NCBI RefSeq assembly: GCF_022346995.1
Contig: NZ_JAKRNM010000001.1
Location: 1,550,001-1,614,000, forward strand
Direction: 5' to 3'
DNA length: 64,000 nt
DNA from: Paenibacillus sp. ACRRY
GTDB taxonomy: Bacteria > Bacillota > Bacilli > Paenibacillales > Paenibacillaceae
The notes below the pieces were generated by a model, which searched no databases, was not told the DNA's origin, and saw nothing but the letters and a program-made list of their open reading frames with translations. A program made the position numbers and the translations under genes. Positions 18,301 to 26,295 of the stretch are shown in pieces. The first letter of the stretch is position 1. Each line of letters opens with the position of its first letter.

Positions 18301-19023
18301 CTGGTCTCCGGTGCGATTCGCGTCACCTTCCTGCGCACTGAACAGCGCTCTTCCTCCGAGCGTGCCAGAGATCGGAGTCGCAAATCCTGTCAGTGTGGTA
18401 ACCACCGGTGCTGAAGTCGATTGGACAAGTACTCCGCCAGCCCGCAGTGACATGTTACGGAATGGCAGGTTCGGATTTTGATAAATAACTCCTAGTGTCC
18501 AGCCTGCATGGTTGGCCGTGGCATCATTGTTGATAACGATCGTTCCCACAACCGCTCCGGTGATATATGTACCCGCTCCCCCACTTTGTACAAGCGACGT
18601 AACATTGGCAGAACGCACATATCCGGCGGCGCCGTTCCCCAGATCGAATTGATTGTATGTCGCCGGGTCAGGAGTAACGCTGGATGTTCCTGCTGGGGTG
18701 ATAAACGTGACCGGATTGTTAATGGCTGCACTCAGGTTCACATTGCCATTAATATAACTTCCGCCCCAGATCAATTCTGCGTATAGAACTGTACTGCCCG
18801 CAGGAAGGACGAGTATCGCAGCTGAGCTGTTGCTCTGATACAAGCTTGTCGTACCTGCTGGATATGTCCCAAAAGTCAAGGCCGTATTGGTCGTCGTGAA
18901 TGCCCCGATACTGTCCTGTGTTCCTGGCACCCCTGCCGTATCAGAACGACTCAAACCAAGTGTATTACCTGTAAACGTAATTGCTCCCGTAGCGTTGACG
19001 GTTGAACGAACGACAAGAGGAAT
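12322..19023 (-). CDS. Giant DUF11 repeat protein, apparent AUU start
   Basis: About 2233 residues. Residues 1-346 form a Ser/Thr/Asn/Gly-rich N-terminal domain (ITFTGNTLGLSRSD ... AELIWGGSY) unrelated to the repeats. Fourteen whole DUF11 units follow, plus a fifteenth broken after FRVEVVVI. From unit 2 onward two types alternate: A (about 130 residues, with PDGRTxTG and ending SNTLxIPVS) and B (about 125, with STVSFTSGAFS and ending TPVFQP). No signal peptide, sortase motif or membrane helix is visible. AAGGAGG (19038-19032), extended to AAGGAGGTGATC, lies eight bases before ATT 19023; the ATG at 19041 is upstream of this site and has none of its own. Probably a fibrous surface or spore-surface protein, but this is inference. 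Confidence 0.82.
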   Translation of the reverse strand: MPLVVRSTVNATGAITFTGNTLGLSRSDTAGVPGTQDSIGAFTTTNTALTFGTYPAGTTSLYQSNSSAAILVLPAGSTVLYAELIWGGSYINGNVNLSAAINNPVTFITPAGTSSVTPDPATYNQFDLGNGAAGYVRSANVTSLVQSGGAGTYITGAVVGTIVINNDATANHAGWTLGVIYQNPNLPFRNMSLRAGGVLVQSTSAPVVTTLTGFATPISGTLGGRALFSAQEGDANRTGDQALFGPTSATSVALSGPNNLAANFFASQINGDTGALNTTGTFGTRNQINGAPGSNISGGRQGWDITNVDVSARLINNQSSAVLTLTTSGDAYIVNGNAIQVDINAPRITVSKGSTATGAVAGDSILYTVTVANAGTASAASVVLSDSLPAGLTFIPGSVTVAGVSRPTLDITAGIPLGSLALSSSIVVTYRALIGQDASILQLVNSANAAFTFQSVAGGPTITGVIPSNSSTLPVYSPNLSIVKSGSTTNATVGDTVTYTLQVNNGGNVAANVTLTDNIPSGSSYVAGSFRLNGNVIAGANPATGVNLGSLAAGSANTVTFQVLVTSLPTPPTLVDQATASYSFNSPDGRTITGTVASNTLTIPVTLPNVTAVKSASVSDVAVGETFTYTVVTTNGGIQPINNVILTDSLPAGTTFVPGSVTVRGAVVASANPNSGISVGTLTAGSSATVTFQVTVQSLPASGSLLNRASVSYSSGAFTGISNSNSITTPVYQPIIAINKSASQTNATLGDQLAYTLVVTNSGNIAAQVTVTDTIPAGLTFVPNSVTVNGTARPGTSPLTGITLGSLSPGATATVVFRATLSTLPSPPTLENQGTATYTYQLPSGRNLSGASQSNIVRIPASAPNISISKTVNTPDATVGDILTYTVIATNAGVSAVQNLVISDTPTGSEFVPGSVTINGTAAGSASPVSGIAIGTLNSSSSVTVTYQTRVTSVPSTGTVTNRASAAFTSGSFNGVSSSITVSTPIFQPVIQVVKSASTTNLTVGDTFNYSIQINNTGNIAASVTLTDPIPAGAVFSTNSVIINGVPTPGVSPATGISLGSIAANSSTTVTFVATVTSLPDSRQLTNQAVASFSYTLPSGRTIAGFSSSNTISIPVSLPNVTIVNSDNVEYGVVGDVIRYTSVIRNNGTVAVNNVVYVNPLPPNTPFVPGSVIVNGTSFPLSNPTAGIPIGTLAPGAEVTVTFEVTITMPIPSQINNQSTVSFTSGSFSGSSSSNTTQTPVIQPQISLVKTANTVNATVGDTVVYTVTVSNTGNLQANVTVTDTIPAATSFVANSVVVSGVPQPGATPGTGIPVGIVAAGATAVVTFAVVVDTLPSPQQLSNFATSSFTFTPPDGRTLTGTATSNTLTFPVSSPNVAVVKSTPSTAAAVGDTVTYSIQVTNSGIAPVNNIQFSDPIPAGASFVTGSVTVNGVAQPAANPAGGISLGTLAPGTSATVTFSIRVDAIPPSGQLSNRSTVSFTSGAFSSTTFSNTVVTPVFQPILSATKTASTQNATVGDTVSYTVTVSNTGNYGAQINLTDNIPAGTILVPNSVIVNGQPLPAANPATGISAGTVAAGATTTITFSVVIDTLPSPQQLVNQASVALSFILPDGRTITGSVLSNVLTITVSAPDVDVVKSTTSTAVSVGDIVTYSVAVTNNGIATVNNVVFTDPIPASTVLAPTGVFVDGVLRPGANPSTGITIGSIAPGATVTVVFSVQVTALPASAVLNNQSTVSFTSGAFSATTFSNTVTTPVFQPILTAVKTGDQAIATVGDTVVYSIAISNAGNYGASITLTDTIPAGTELVPNSVIVNGASVPGADPASGIPLGVVSTTTMVMFSVVIVTLPLSQSITNQASATFTYTLPDGRTLGGSLTSNSLIIQVSAPDVSVTKTTTAVDAVVGDTIVYQMVVTNNGIDPVNNVVLTDPIDPATTFVAGSVLVDGVPRTSANPALGIAIGTLAPGASAAISYAVRVNTLPTPPVVSSQSAVSFTSGVFSGASYSNIVVTPIYQPIIAVTKTASTSNATIGDTIVYSFSINNSGNLAANLTLTDNIPDGAVLLPNSVLIDGVPQPGANPETGIVVGTIPPGGSVNVTVTLEVTVDSLPQNQQLVNQAVANYTFSPPDGRQLTGTVSSNVLVIPVSAPNVTVVKSTDAIDAVVGDVITYTVVVTNAGIEVVNNVVMVDPVPVGTVFVPGSVTVDGVARPTGNPNTGITLGSIAAGASVTVTFRVEVVVI

Positions 19024-19044
19024 AGAGATCACCTCCTTCATCAA

Positions 19045-19261
19045 GGATTGTAATCATCGTATGAGACGGAGCCTTGTATCAGTCTATGAGGTTCATTCCG
19101 AAATTTGTTTGTCCCTGTGAAAAGTTTCTGCTTCGTTCTGCGTATATGTCACTTTGTTTCCACCCATTTAATTGACATTTGCGTTTTGCACAATCTGTTT
19201 TATAATCAACTAATACGAGAGTCATTCTGTCGTACCATTATGATGCAGTCAGCGGTGATAT
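19045..19261. promoter_or_regulatory. Divergent control region of the DUF11 genes and a GGDEF gene
   Basis: On the minus strand CATACGAT (19063-19056) resembles a mother-cell sigma-E -10 element (CATACAAT-like) just before the DUF11 ribosome site, but I find no matching -35 at the right distance. On the plus strand TATAAT is at 19201-19206, with TTGACA 24 bases upstream, too far for a normal pair. Both calls are weak. Confidence 0.3.
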
Positions 19262-20386
19262 ATGAAGAGTTTGTCTACACATAGCAACCATATTCCAACA
19301 GAATATGAATTCAAGCATTCCAAATGGATCAAAAAAATGCTTCATGCTTATTGGGTTGTTGTAATCACACATTTCGTTGTTCAGATCGGCTGTTTCCTAT
19401 TCCTGGATTATGATCGCACTCCTGAGGATTTTATCATTCATGTTCTAATCTGGCCCACAGCCTCAGGCATTGCTTCCATTTTGATTGCCAGTTGGATTGA
19501 TCAGCGCTTCAGTGCCTTTTCGTTCTATGCCATGTCAGCGGCCAGCACAGTTGTTGCCTGGACGATCATTCATGTCAATTATGACATTCGAATTATTCAA
19601 GCGATCAGCCTGCTGCCCATCTTCACTTCGGTTTTGTTTTTTAGCAGAAAACGGGTCTGGACCGCATGTTTGATGCAAACGACGGGTTATGTTTTGGTTT
19701 TGTTTGATTCAGGATATCGTTCCTATCTGACTTCCTTTGACATGGTTTCCATCCCAGCCTTTCTCGTTGTCGGTACATATGTAGCTCAGGTCATTGTCAC
19801 AAGTGGTGTTGAAGTACTGGATGATCTCAAGGACAGCATGTTAGCCAAGCAGGAACTGATTGTACGAAATGCCATTATGACCAAGCAATCCAAAACAGAT
19901 GGGCTTACCAATTTGTATAATCAGAGCTCATTCAAAGACTATTACGATAAAGCATATGAGTATGCCAAGAGCGGTATGAGCCTTCATTTGGCACTAATTG
20001 ATATTGATGATTTCAAATCAATTAATGACACCTATGGACATCGGGTGGGTGATATCATTCTGGAGAAAGTTTCGCATGTCATCCAGGAGAACATCACTTC
20101 AAGCGATATTGCAGCCCGTTATGGCGGTGAAGAATTCGCATTGCTTATGTTTGAACAGTCTTTCGATCAGGCTTACGCGCTCGTGGAACAGATTCGTCAG
20201 AAAATAGCCCTGATGGGCCATTTGGAACTGGAGGGGAATTCCATCACCGTAAGTGTGGGACTCAAAAGTTTCAATGCCCGGCTGACCAAAGAAAAGCTGT
20301 TTGAAGAGGTGGATGCCTGTCTATACGCTGCCAAACGGACAGGTAAAAACAAAACCGTGACTTCCCTTGACCTAGTTGAGGTTTAG
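19262..20386 (+). CDS. Six-helix membrane diguanylate cyclase (GGDEF)
   Basis: 374 residues. Six hydrophobic segments (about 29-50, 56-79, 85-107, 111-130, 135-152, 161-183) form an unassigned sensor module. A short helix then leads to a GGDEF domain with intact signature GGEEF (288-292), substrate-binding DIDDFKSINDTYGH and C-terminal ACLYAAKRTGKN. It should condense two GTP into cyclic di-GMP at the membrane. The inhibitory RxxD I-site is absent (the equivalent residues read TSSD), so product feedback may be weak. The ribosome site is poor (GCGGTGATAT). Confidence 0.88.
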   Translation: MKSLSTHSNHIPTEYEFKHSKWIKKMLHAYWVVVITHFVVQIGCFLFLDYDRTPEDFIIHVLIWPTASGIASILIASWIDQRFSAFSFYAMSAASTVVAWTIIHVNYDIRIIQAISLLPIFTSVLFFSRKRVWTACLMQTTGYVLVLFDSGYRSYLTSFDMVSIPAFLVVGTYVAQVIVTSGVEVLDDLKDSMLAKQELIVRNAIMTKQSKTDGLTNLYNQSSFKDYYDKAYEYAKSGMSLHLALIDIDDFKSINDTYGHRVGDIILEKVSHVIQENITSSDIAARYGGEEFALLMFEQSFDQAYALVEQIRQKIALMGHLELEGNSITVSVGLKSFNARLTKEKLFEEVDACLYAAKRTGKNKTVTSLDLVEV

Positions 20387-20404
20387 TGAATACAAGAGAC
20401 ATAA

Positions 20405-20453
20405 AAAAAAGTTGTACCGCAAACCGAATTCGGTTGTGCAGTACAACTTTTTT
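20405..20453. terminator. Bidirectional terminator between convergent genes
   Basis: AAAAGTTGTAC (ending 20416) pairs with GTACAACTTTT (from 20441), enclosing the inner palindrome AACCGAATTCGGTT (20422-20435). A-run and T-run flank the stem, so it can stop transcripts from both the GGDEF gene and the convergent unknown gene. Confidence 0.85.
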
Positions 20454-20471
20454 ACATCTAGAATATTCGTC

Positions 20472-20993
20472 TTACTCGGCCCATTCCCAACGGTGAGCAT
20501 ATTGCTCCAACTTGGGATGAAGCGTACCCGGCTGGCCATCGATAAGGAGACGCAGTTTCGTAATCCAGTCCTTGAACGAGTCGAACGATGCAAATAAATT
20601 CGCCATTTCAGAAGTGAGATACAGAAAATGAGGTGCCGGATATTCAGCAGTCAGATGACGCAGAGCCGAATCAATCGGCGTGTACTTCTTCCTCTTGCCT
20701 TCCAGTCCCTCCACCTTAATGCGGAACTCGGAATGATCTCGCTTCCACTCATGCAGGCGGTCCTCTCTTCTATAGTACGGCTGCACTCCATCCTTGCTCA
20801 TGCGCTTGACGGTGCTCTCGTGCAGCGGATAGAGTACCAACTGTGTAAAAGCGCGTGTATCCGAAGTGGATGCCGCATGTTCAAGTTGTTCATTGGTCAC
20901 ATGCTCGAATGAATCGTAGAAAATCAGTGTACCTTTCCGGCTTGCTGCAGGCGGTTCGTAACCGTATGGAACCGTTGTATAATTTCCAGACAT
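20472..20993 (-). CDS. Conserved-looking protein of unknown function downstream of a GGDEF gene
   Basis: 173 residues, not recognised. It is soluble and charged, with no signal peptide or membrane helix. A middle basic stretch (YYRREDRLHEWKRDHSEFRIKVEGLEGKRKK, broken here only by its length) is followed by ALRHL and an aromatic C-terminus (AHRWEWAE). GGAGGA precedes ATG 20993. It lies 27 bases after the stop of the dCache-GGDEF gene and shares its direction, so the two are almost certainly co-transcribed. A role linked to cyclic di-GMP signalling is only a guess from context. Confidence 0.65.
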   Translation of the reverse strand: MSGNYTTVPYGYEPPAASRKGTLIFYDSFEHVTNEQLEHAASTSDTRAFTQLVLYPLHESTVKRMSKDGVQPYYRREDRLHEWKRDHSEFRIKVEGLEGKRKKYTPIDSALRHLTAEYPAPHFLYLTSEMANLFASFDSFKDWITKLRLLIDGQPGTLHPKLEQYAHRWEWAE

Positions 20994-21020
20994 GATCTTC
21001 CTCCAGTCCGTTATAAATGC

Positions 21021-22685
21021 TTATTTGTTATGGGTATCCTGCTCAGTCTGATCTTTGTTCAAATCCACATAGAATGTCATTTTATTCTTGCCCGAACGCT
21101 TCGATTCATACAAGGCTTCATCAGCCATACGGATAATTTCACTCGGATTGCCGCTGTTTGTCGGATACTCGGCACCGCCGATGCTGCATCCAATGTGGAT
21201 CAGCTCATATTCAATGATAAAGGGTTTATTCAAGCTCTGGATAATCTCATCCGCATATGCTCGTGCCTCTTCTTTGGGATTAGCCCCAATGGAACGGAGC
21301 ACGATGAGAAATTCATCACCGCCCAAACGAACTGTTATTCCTTTGTCGTGGCTGAGGGCCATCAGACGCTGGGCCACTTTTTGGAGCAGGACGTCTCCGG
21401 TTTGGTGTCCGAGGGTATCATTCACACTTTTGAATCCATCCAAATCCAGATAGAGGAAAGTCAATGTATGATCCGTACTCTCCGTCTCAAGTGATTCCTC
21501 CAGATAAACTTCAAGCGCTGTCCGGTTCGGCAAACCTGTCAGTTGGTCGTAATGGGCCAAATTCTGCATAAAAACCAGTTCCGAGTCTTTATTGGTAAGT
21601 GCGGTTAGCATGCCCCTGAGCGAGCGACATAACACTTCGATCTCCTTAATCCCCCTGTTTTCCGGAATCTGTACCTCATTACCTGCACGAAGTTGGTCTG
21701 CCACTTTAGTTAATCGTGTAATTGGCGAAGAGATTAGGCGAGAAACCAACCATCCAATGAGCGCAAATAATACGGTAACTGCAAGCCCCGCCCAAACGTT
21801 GAACCATAACATATCGGATACGGAAGCAAAAGCCGTTGATTTGAGCTGGCGAACGACAACAGTCCAGCCGAGACCGGGATAATCCAGATGACCCTGGCTG
21901 TATGCGAGTCCGGTAACATATTCCTTACCGTCAGCCCACTTCTCTATGGACCAACTCGTCTTGTTGGTCTCTGCTGCTTCCATCCCGGACAACTTCAATG
22001 GTTTTCCAACCCATTCCTCAGGACCAAGCAGCACCGTATGCTCTCTCTTGCTTACAATGAACATCTCAATGTCCTTTTCCCGGTATTTCAAAGGCTCAAG
22101 AACGCCTTTCTCCACTTCTTTAGCCCATTCCCAGCTTAAATGCGCAGCCAGTACGCCAGCAATCTCACCATTTTTATATTTCAAGGGAAAACTGATATCG
22201 ACAAATTGCAGTGGTTCTCCTGTAGGGTTTGGAAGCAGCTTGGCTAGAAGCACTGCGTTATGTACGTCTCCAATAAACTTACCCTTGATTCCTTCCTGAT
22301 ACACAGGTCGTTCAGACAAATCTTCACCGCGCAATATGCCGTCCGTTGAGGCTAGTACTTTTCCTTTTGGATCCATGAATCCAACCCAGGAGAATGAGGG
22401 AAAGCTATTCTGTAGCTGATTCAGCAGCATCTGAATATCAGCAGGTTCGAAGCGGTCTTCGAGGGCAGCCATCTGGCCAAGTAGATCCAGTTCTCCGGAA
22501 CGCGCCCACATGAAGCGATCCAACTTGTCTGTTGTTTGAGAAGCCGTGCTGGTCAAGGAATGACCGATCTCGGTTTCAACAGCGACCGCTGATTTTTGAC
22601 TGAAAATATAACCGATCGTTAATGTCACCAGCAAGGACAATATGGCGAAGGTCACGGTAAGTATCGTTCTGAGTTTGTAAGACAT
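21021..22685 (-). CDS. Membrane diguanylate cyclase with extracellular dCache, HAMP and GGDEF domains
   Basis: 554 residues in the order: TM1 (about 5-28), extracellular dCache sensor (about 40-270, including ASTDG and FVDISFPLKYKNGEIAGVLAAHLSW), TM2 (about 290-315), HAMP linker (SRLISSPITRLTKVADQLRAGN) and GGDEF domain with DLDGFKSVNDTLGH and intact LGGDEF. It should make cyclic di-GMP in response to an external ligand. I chose ATG 22685, six bases after GGAGG, over the longer reading to 22736. It heads a two-gene unit with the unknown protein at 20472-20993. Confidence 0.9.
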   Translation of the reverse strand: MSYKLRTILTVTFAILSLLVTLTIGYIFSQKSAVAVETEIGHSLTSTASQTTDKLDRFMWARSGELDLLGQMAALEDRFEPADIQMLLNQLQNSFPSFSWVGFMDPKGKVLASTDGILRGEDLSERPVYQEGIKGKFIGDVHNAVLLAKLLPNPTGEPLQFVDISFPLKYKNGEIAGVLAAHLSWEWAKEVEKGVLEPLKYREKDIEMFIVSKREHTVLLGPEEWVGKPLKLSGMEAAETNKTSWSIEKWADGKEYVTGLAYSQGHLDYPGLGWTVVVRQLKSTAFASVSDMLWFNVWAGLAVTVLFALIGWLVSRLISSPITRLTKVADQLRAGNEVQIPENRGIKEIEVLCRSLRGMLTALTNKDSELVFMQNLAHYDQLTGLPNRTALEVYLEESLETESTDHTLTFLYLDLDGFKSVNDTLGHQTGDVLLQKVAQRLMALSHDKGITVRLGGDEFLIVLRSIGANPKEEARAYADEIIQSLNKPFIIEYELIHIGCSIGGAEYPTNSGNPSEIIRMADEALYESKRSGKNKMTFYVDLNKDQTEQDTHNK

Positions 22686-23003
22686 GTTGGCCTCCAATAA
22701 TCGGTGAAACCATTTTGCTTTTTCAACACGAAACATGCTGTAAAGGGCACACGGGATGTCACCTATTCGTTTTCATCTTTATCGGAAATAATGACCTGTT
22801 TTATTATACATGCTTTTGCATTATTCGGTTCAAGTTGCTCCGTCAAACAACCGTGTTTCTTCCATTCAAAGAATAGTCACGATTCTGTATATACATACTT
22901 GGGTTATGAATATAGAGAGCAAGCATATCATCCAATGATGAGATGATGATTCAGCATGTCTGTCGTACAGAGAGAACTTCAACTAGAAATTGGGGGTGTA
23001 ATA

Positions 23004-25955
23004 TTGAGCCTGCTTCATCTTGCTGTTATTTTCCCTTTTGCCATGGGGATTTTGCTTACGATGCTGAACCGCTTTTTCCGTAGAATACATATGGGGTGGC
23101 CAGTTCTTATTGTTCCGGCAGTTTTGTTCGGTTATTTTGCAAGCCTCATACCTTCCGTGTCTCAGCGAAATATGATATCCGGTTATGTGCCCTGGATTCC
23201 GTCACTTGACATTGGATTTAATCTATATCTGGATGGCTTAAGCCTGCTGTTGACACTACTTATTACCGGGATCGGAGTTCTGGTGGTGTTTTACTCCATT
23301 TACTACATGGACAAAAAAGAGGATTTGAACCGCTTCTACCTGTATTTGCTCATGTTTATGGGGGCCATGCTGGGGGTTGTACTGTCCGATAACATGATTG
23401 TATTGTACGGATTCTGGGAACTTACAAGTATCACGTCATTCTTGCTAATCGCCTTTCATTACAAACGCAAGGCTTCCACTTCAGGCGCACAAAAGTCGTT
23501 TTTGATTACCGTGTTTGGCGGGTTCGCCATGTTAGCGGGATTCATGATGATGTATTTGATGACTGGAACGTTTAGTATCCGTGCAACCATTACGGAATGG
23601 GGACAGATTCAGGATAGTGCATTGTTTTTGCCTGCACTGGTGCTGATTCTGATCGGGGCATTTACCAAATCCGCGCAATTCCCGTTCCACATCTGGCTGC
23701 CGGATGCGATGGAGGCTCCAACACCCGTCAGTGCATATCTGCATTCGGCCACGATGGTTAAGGCCGGTTTATACGTTATAGCCCGCTTCACTCCCATTTT
23801 TGGAGGAGAGGGAACCTGGTTCTGGCTGGTCACTGGCGTAGGTCTCCTGACCTTGTGTTATGGATCGTTCCTTGCTGTGAAAAAGAACGACCTTAAGGCA
23901 ATTCTCGCTTATTCCACCATCTCGCAGCTTGGATTAATCATGTCCCTGCTCGGTGTCGGTTCTGCTGCACTCTACTTCGGTTATGGCGATTCCTCTGCCG
24001 TTTATACGGTTGCAATTACAGCAGCCCTGCTTCATCTCTTCAATCACGCAACTTTCAAGGCAGCGCTGTTTATGGTCGTTGGCATTGTTGATCATGAAAC
24101 GGGTACACGCGATATTCGGAAGCTCGGAGGGCTGGCTTCCTTTATGCCCATCACGTTCACTGTAGCGCTTGTAGGAGCACTTGCCATGGCAGGCATTCCG
24201 CCTTTCAACGGTTTCTTAAGTAAAGAGCTGTTCTTCCAAGCCATGGTTGAAGTGACACATCTGCGCATCTTCGGACTTGGTTCATGGAGTATCCTATTGC
24301 CTGTACTCGCTTGGCTCGCCAGTGTATTTACTTTAATCTATGCGCTGATCATCGTGTTCAAAACGTTCCTCGGTAACCGCCGCACGGAGCTTCCGGCGGA
24401 GAAGCTGCATGAAGCTCCGGTGGGTATGCTGATTCCTCCGGTCATCCTCGGTGTACTTGTCATTACTTTCGGACTCTTCCCGGATCTGCTGGCTGGATCG
24501 CTTATTAAGCCGGCGATGGCCTCCGTGCTTCCAGCGCTACTTGAGGGGAACGAGCATTTTGACGTTCACTTCTCCTTATGGCACGGAATCACACCGGAAT
24601 TAATCATGACCATCGGTGTTATTATTCTTGGTATCACGTTGTATAAACTGTTACCTCGCTGGAGAAATGTATATGAACATTACCCGCAAGGCCTGACCAT
24701 TAACAATATCTATCATGTCGTGCTGGATAATGTGCAGCATTATGCTCGCAAATGGACAGAAGCTTACATGAACGGATCTGTCCGCAATTATCTGGTGTAC
24801 ATCTTCTCGTTCACCGTTGCACTGCTCGGATATGCCTTTTTCCGTTCAGGCGAAAATATTACCTGGAATTTCAAGGGGCATGCTCCCTTCTCATTCTATG
24901 AAGCAGTCCTGCTTGTCGCTCTGATTGCTGCTGCAGTCTCCATTCCTTTTGCGAAAAATAGACTCTCTGCGGTCATTATGACTGGTGCTGTCGGGTATCT
25001 GGTCACTCTGCTATTTGTATTGTTCCGTGCACCCGATCTGGCATTGACCCAGATGATTGTGGAGACCGTATCGGTTGCGCTGTTCCTGCTGTGCTTCTAC
25101 CATCTGCCTGAGCTTCAACGTGGGCGGTCCAGCCGCAGGTATCTCAGCGTGAACATGATTGTCGCTATTGCGGTGGGGATCGTAATGACCTTCGTAGCTC
25201 TTGCCGCAAGTGGAACAGCTTCACTGGAGAGCATCTCCAATTTCTTCATTCAGGAGAGCTATGACCTTGCAGGCGGCAAGAACGTCGTCAATGTACTGCT
25301 CGTAGACTTCCGCGGATTTGATACGATACTGGAAATTATGGTGCTGGGAGTAGCCTCACTATCCATCTATTCCATGATTAATCTGAATCTTGAAGCCAAG
25401 GATCTCGGAGCACGATTGAAATTCCGCAAAAAAGAAGAAACCAAAGATAACGATAATCTGGATGAAGAAGCGGATAATACGAAAAAATATGGCAATCAGG
25501 AACGCAGCTCATCTACCTGGGATACCGTTCCCTTACAGAGTAACGATGTGCTGCTGCAAACAACAACCAAAGTGGTCGTGTTTATCATTCTGACCTTTGC
25601 GCTGCATTTGTTCTTCGCAGGACATCATAACCCAGGCGGCGGTTTCATCGGCGGATTGGTCACGGCTGCTGCACTGGTCCTGATTGCTCTTGCGTTCAGT
25701 ACGGATACGGTACGCAAGGCGCTGCCAATCGATTTTCGTACGTTAACGGCTGTTGGATTGGCTATTGCCCTGTTGACAGGGGCAGGTTCCTTTTTATTCG
25801 GAGCTCCCTTCCTCAGCCAGACCTTCGGATATTTCGAACTTCCTTTGCTGGGAGAGACAGAGCTTGCTACCGCGATGCTGTTTGATCTCGGCGTATATAT
25901 CGCTGTCCTTGGCGTCACCATGACCATCATTCTACAGATCGGGGAGGATCGCTGA
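23004..25955 (+). CDS. mrpA: Mrp Na+/H+ antiporter subunits A and B fused
   Basis: About 983 residues. Residues 1-790 or so are MrpA: a NuoL-like proton channel with many membrane helices and the conserved SATMVKAGLYVIAR segment. An acidic, hydrophilic linker follows (EETKDNDNLDEEADNTKK). From DVLLQTTTKVV to the end (about 140 residues) is a complete MrpB domain, including GHHNPGGGFIGG and GYFELPLLGETELATA. In Bacillus subtilis these are two proteins. I chose TTG 23004, which follows GGGGG by seven bases and gives the usual MSLLHLAV start; ATG 22956 has no ribosome site. It heads the operon mrpAB-C-D-E-F-G, exporting Na+ in exchange for protons. Confidence 0.93.
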   Translation: MSLLHLAVIFPFAMGILLTMLNRFFRRIHMGWPVLIVPAVLFGYFASLIPSVSQRNMISGYVPWIPSLDIGFNLYLDGLSLLLTLLITGIGVLVVFYSIYYMDKKEDLNRFYLYLLMFMGAMLGVVLSDNMIVLYGFWELTSITSFLLIAFHYKRKASTSGAQKSFLITVFGGFAMLAGFMMMYLMTGTFSIRATITEWGQIQDSALFLPALVLILIGAFTKSAQFPFHIWLPDAMEAPTPVSAYLHSATMVKAGLYVIARFTPIFGGEGTWFWLVTGVGLLTLCYGSFLAVKKNDLKAILAYSTISQLGLIMSLLGVGSAALYFGYGDSSAVYTVAITAALLHLFNHATFKAALFMVVGIVDHETGTRDIRKLGGLASFMPITFTVALVGALAMAGIPPFNGFLSKELFFQAMVEVTHLRIFGLGSWSILLPVLAWLASVFTLIYALIIVFKTFLGNRRTELPAEKLHEAPVGMLIPPVILGVLVITFGLFPDLLAGSLIKPAMASVLPALLEGNEHFDVHFSLWHGITPELIMTIGVIILGITLYKLLPRWRNVYEHYPQGLTINNIYHVVLDNVQHYARKWTEAYMNGSVRNYLVYIFSFTVALLGYAFFRSGENITWNFKGHAPFSFYEAVLLVALIAAAVSIPFAKNRLSAVIMTGAVGYLVTLLFVLFRAPDLALTQMIVETVSVALFLLCFYHLPELQRGRSSRRYLSVNMIVAIAVGIVMTFVALAASGTASLESISNFFIQESYDLAGGKNVVNVLLVDFRGFDTILEIMVLGVASLSIYSMINLNLEAKDLGARLKFRKKEETKDNDNLDEEADNTKKYGNQERSSSTWDTVPLQSNDVLLQTTTKVVVFIILTFALHLFFAGHHNPGGGFIGGLVTAAALVLIALAFSTDTVRKALPIDFRTLTAVGLAIALLTGAGSFLFGAPFLSQTFGYFELPLLGETELATAMLFDLGVYIAVLGVTMTIILQIGEDR

Positions 25956-25956
25956 T

Positions 25957-26295
25957 ATGGAAATATTGATGTGCGTTGCCGTTGGTATACTGTTTGCCGT
26001 CGCCGTCTTTTTAATCTTGTCACGGAGCCTGCTCCGAATCGTATTAGGTATGTCCATTCTCACGCATGGGGTGCATCTGCTGCTGATTACGATGTCTCGC
26101 CTTAAAACAGGTGCCCCTCCCTTGCTGGGAGAAAAGGCAGGTAGCTATGTCGATCCGCTGCCTCAAGCGCTGATTCTGACTTCCATTGTCATCAATTTCG
26201 GGCTAACCGCTTTCTTCTTTGTTCTGTCCTATCGCTCTTATCTAAAATTGAGAACAGACGACATGGAAGAAGTAAGGGGGCGTCCATATGAATAA
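25957..26295 (+). CDS. mrpC: Mrp antiporter subunit C (NuoK-like)
   Basis: 112 residues with three membrane helices, the size and layout of MrpC/MnhC, related to NuoK of complex I. The conserved segment GMSILTHGVHLLLI is in helix 2, and DPLPQALILTSIVINFG precedes helix 3. It is part of the hetero-oligomeric membrane Mrp complex. It starts one base after the mrpAB stop, with GGAGG inside the end of mrpAB, so translation is coupled. Confidence 0.95.
   Translation: MEILMCVAVGILFAVAVFLILSRSLLRIVLGMSILTHGVHLLLITMSRLKTGAPPLLGEKAGSYVDPLPQALILTSIVINFGLTAFFFVLSYRSYLKLRTDDMEEVRGRPYE

Noticed and set aside
10634..19023. Tandem repeats considered as a CRISPR array or minisatellite
   Set aside because: The repeats are coding, about 390 bases long, diverged, and in one frame. 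They are protein domains.
20422..20435. AACCGAATTCGGTT palindrome considered as an operator
   Set aside because: It is the inner part of the bidirectional terminator stem between two convergent genes.
22956..23003. ATG 22956 as the mrpA start
   Set aside because: It has no ribosome site, while TTG 23004 follows GGGGG at seven bases and gives the usual MrpA N-terminus.
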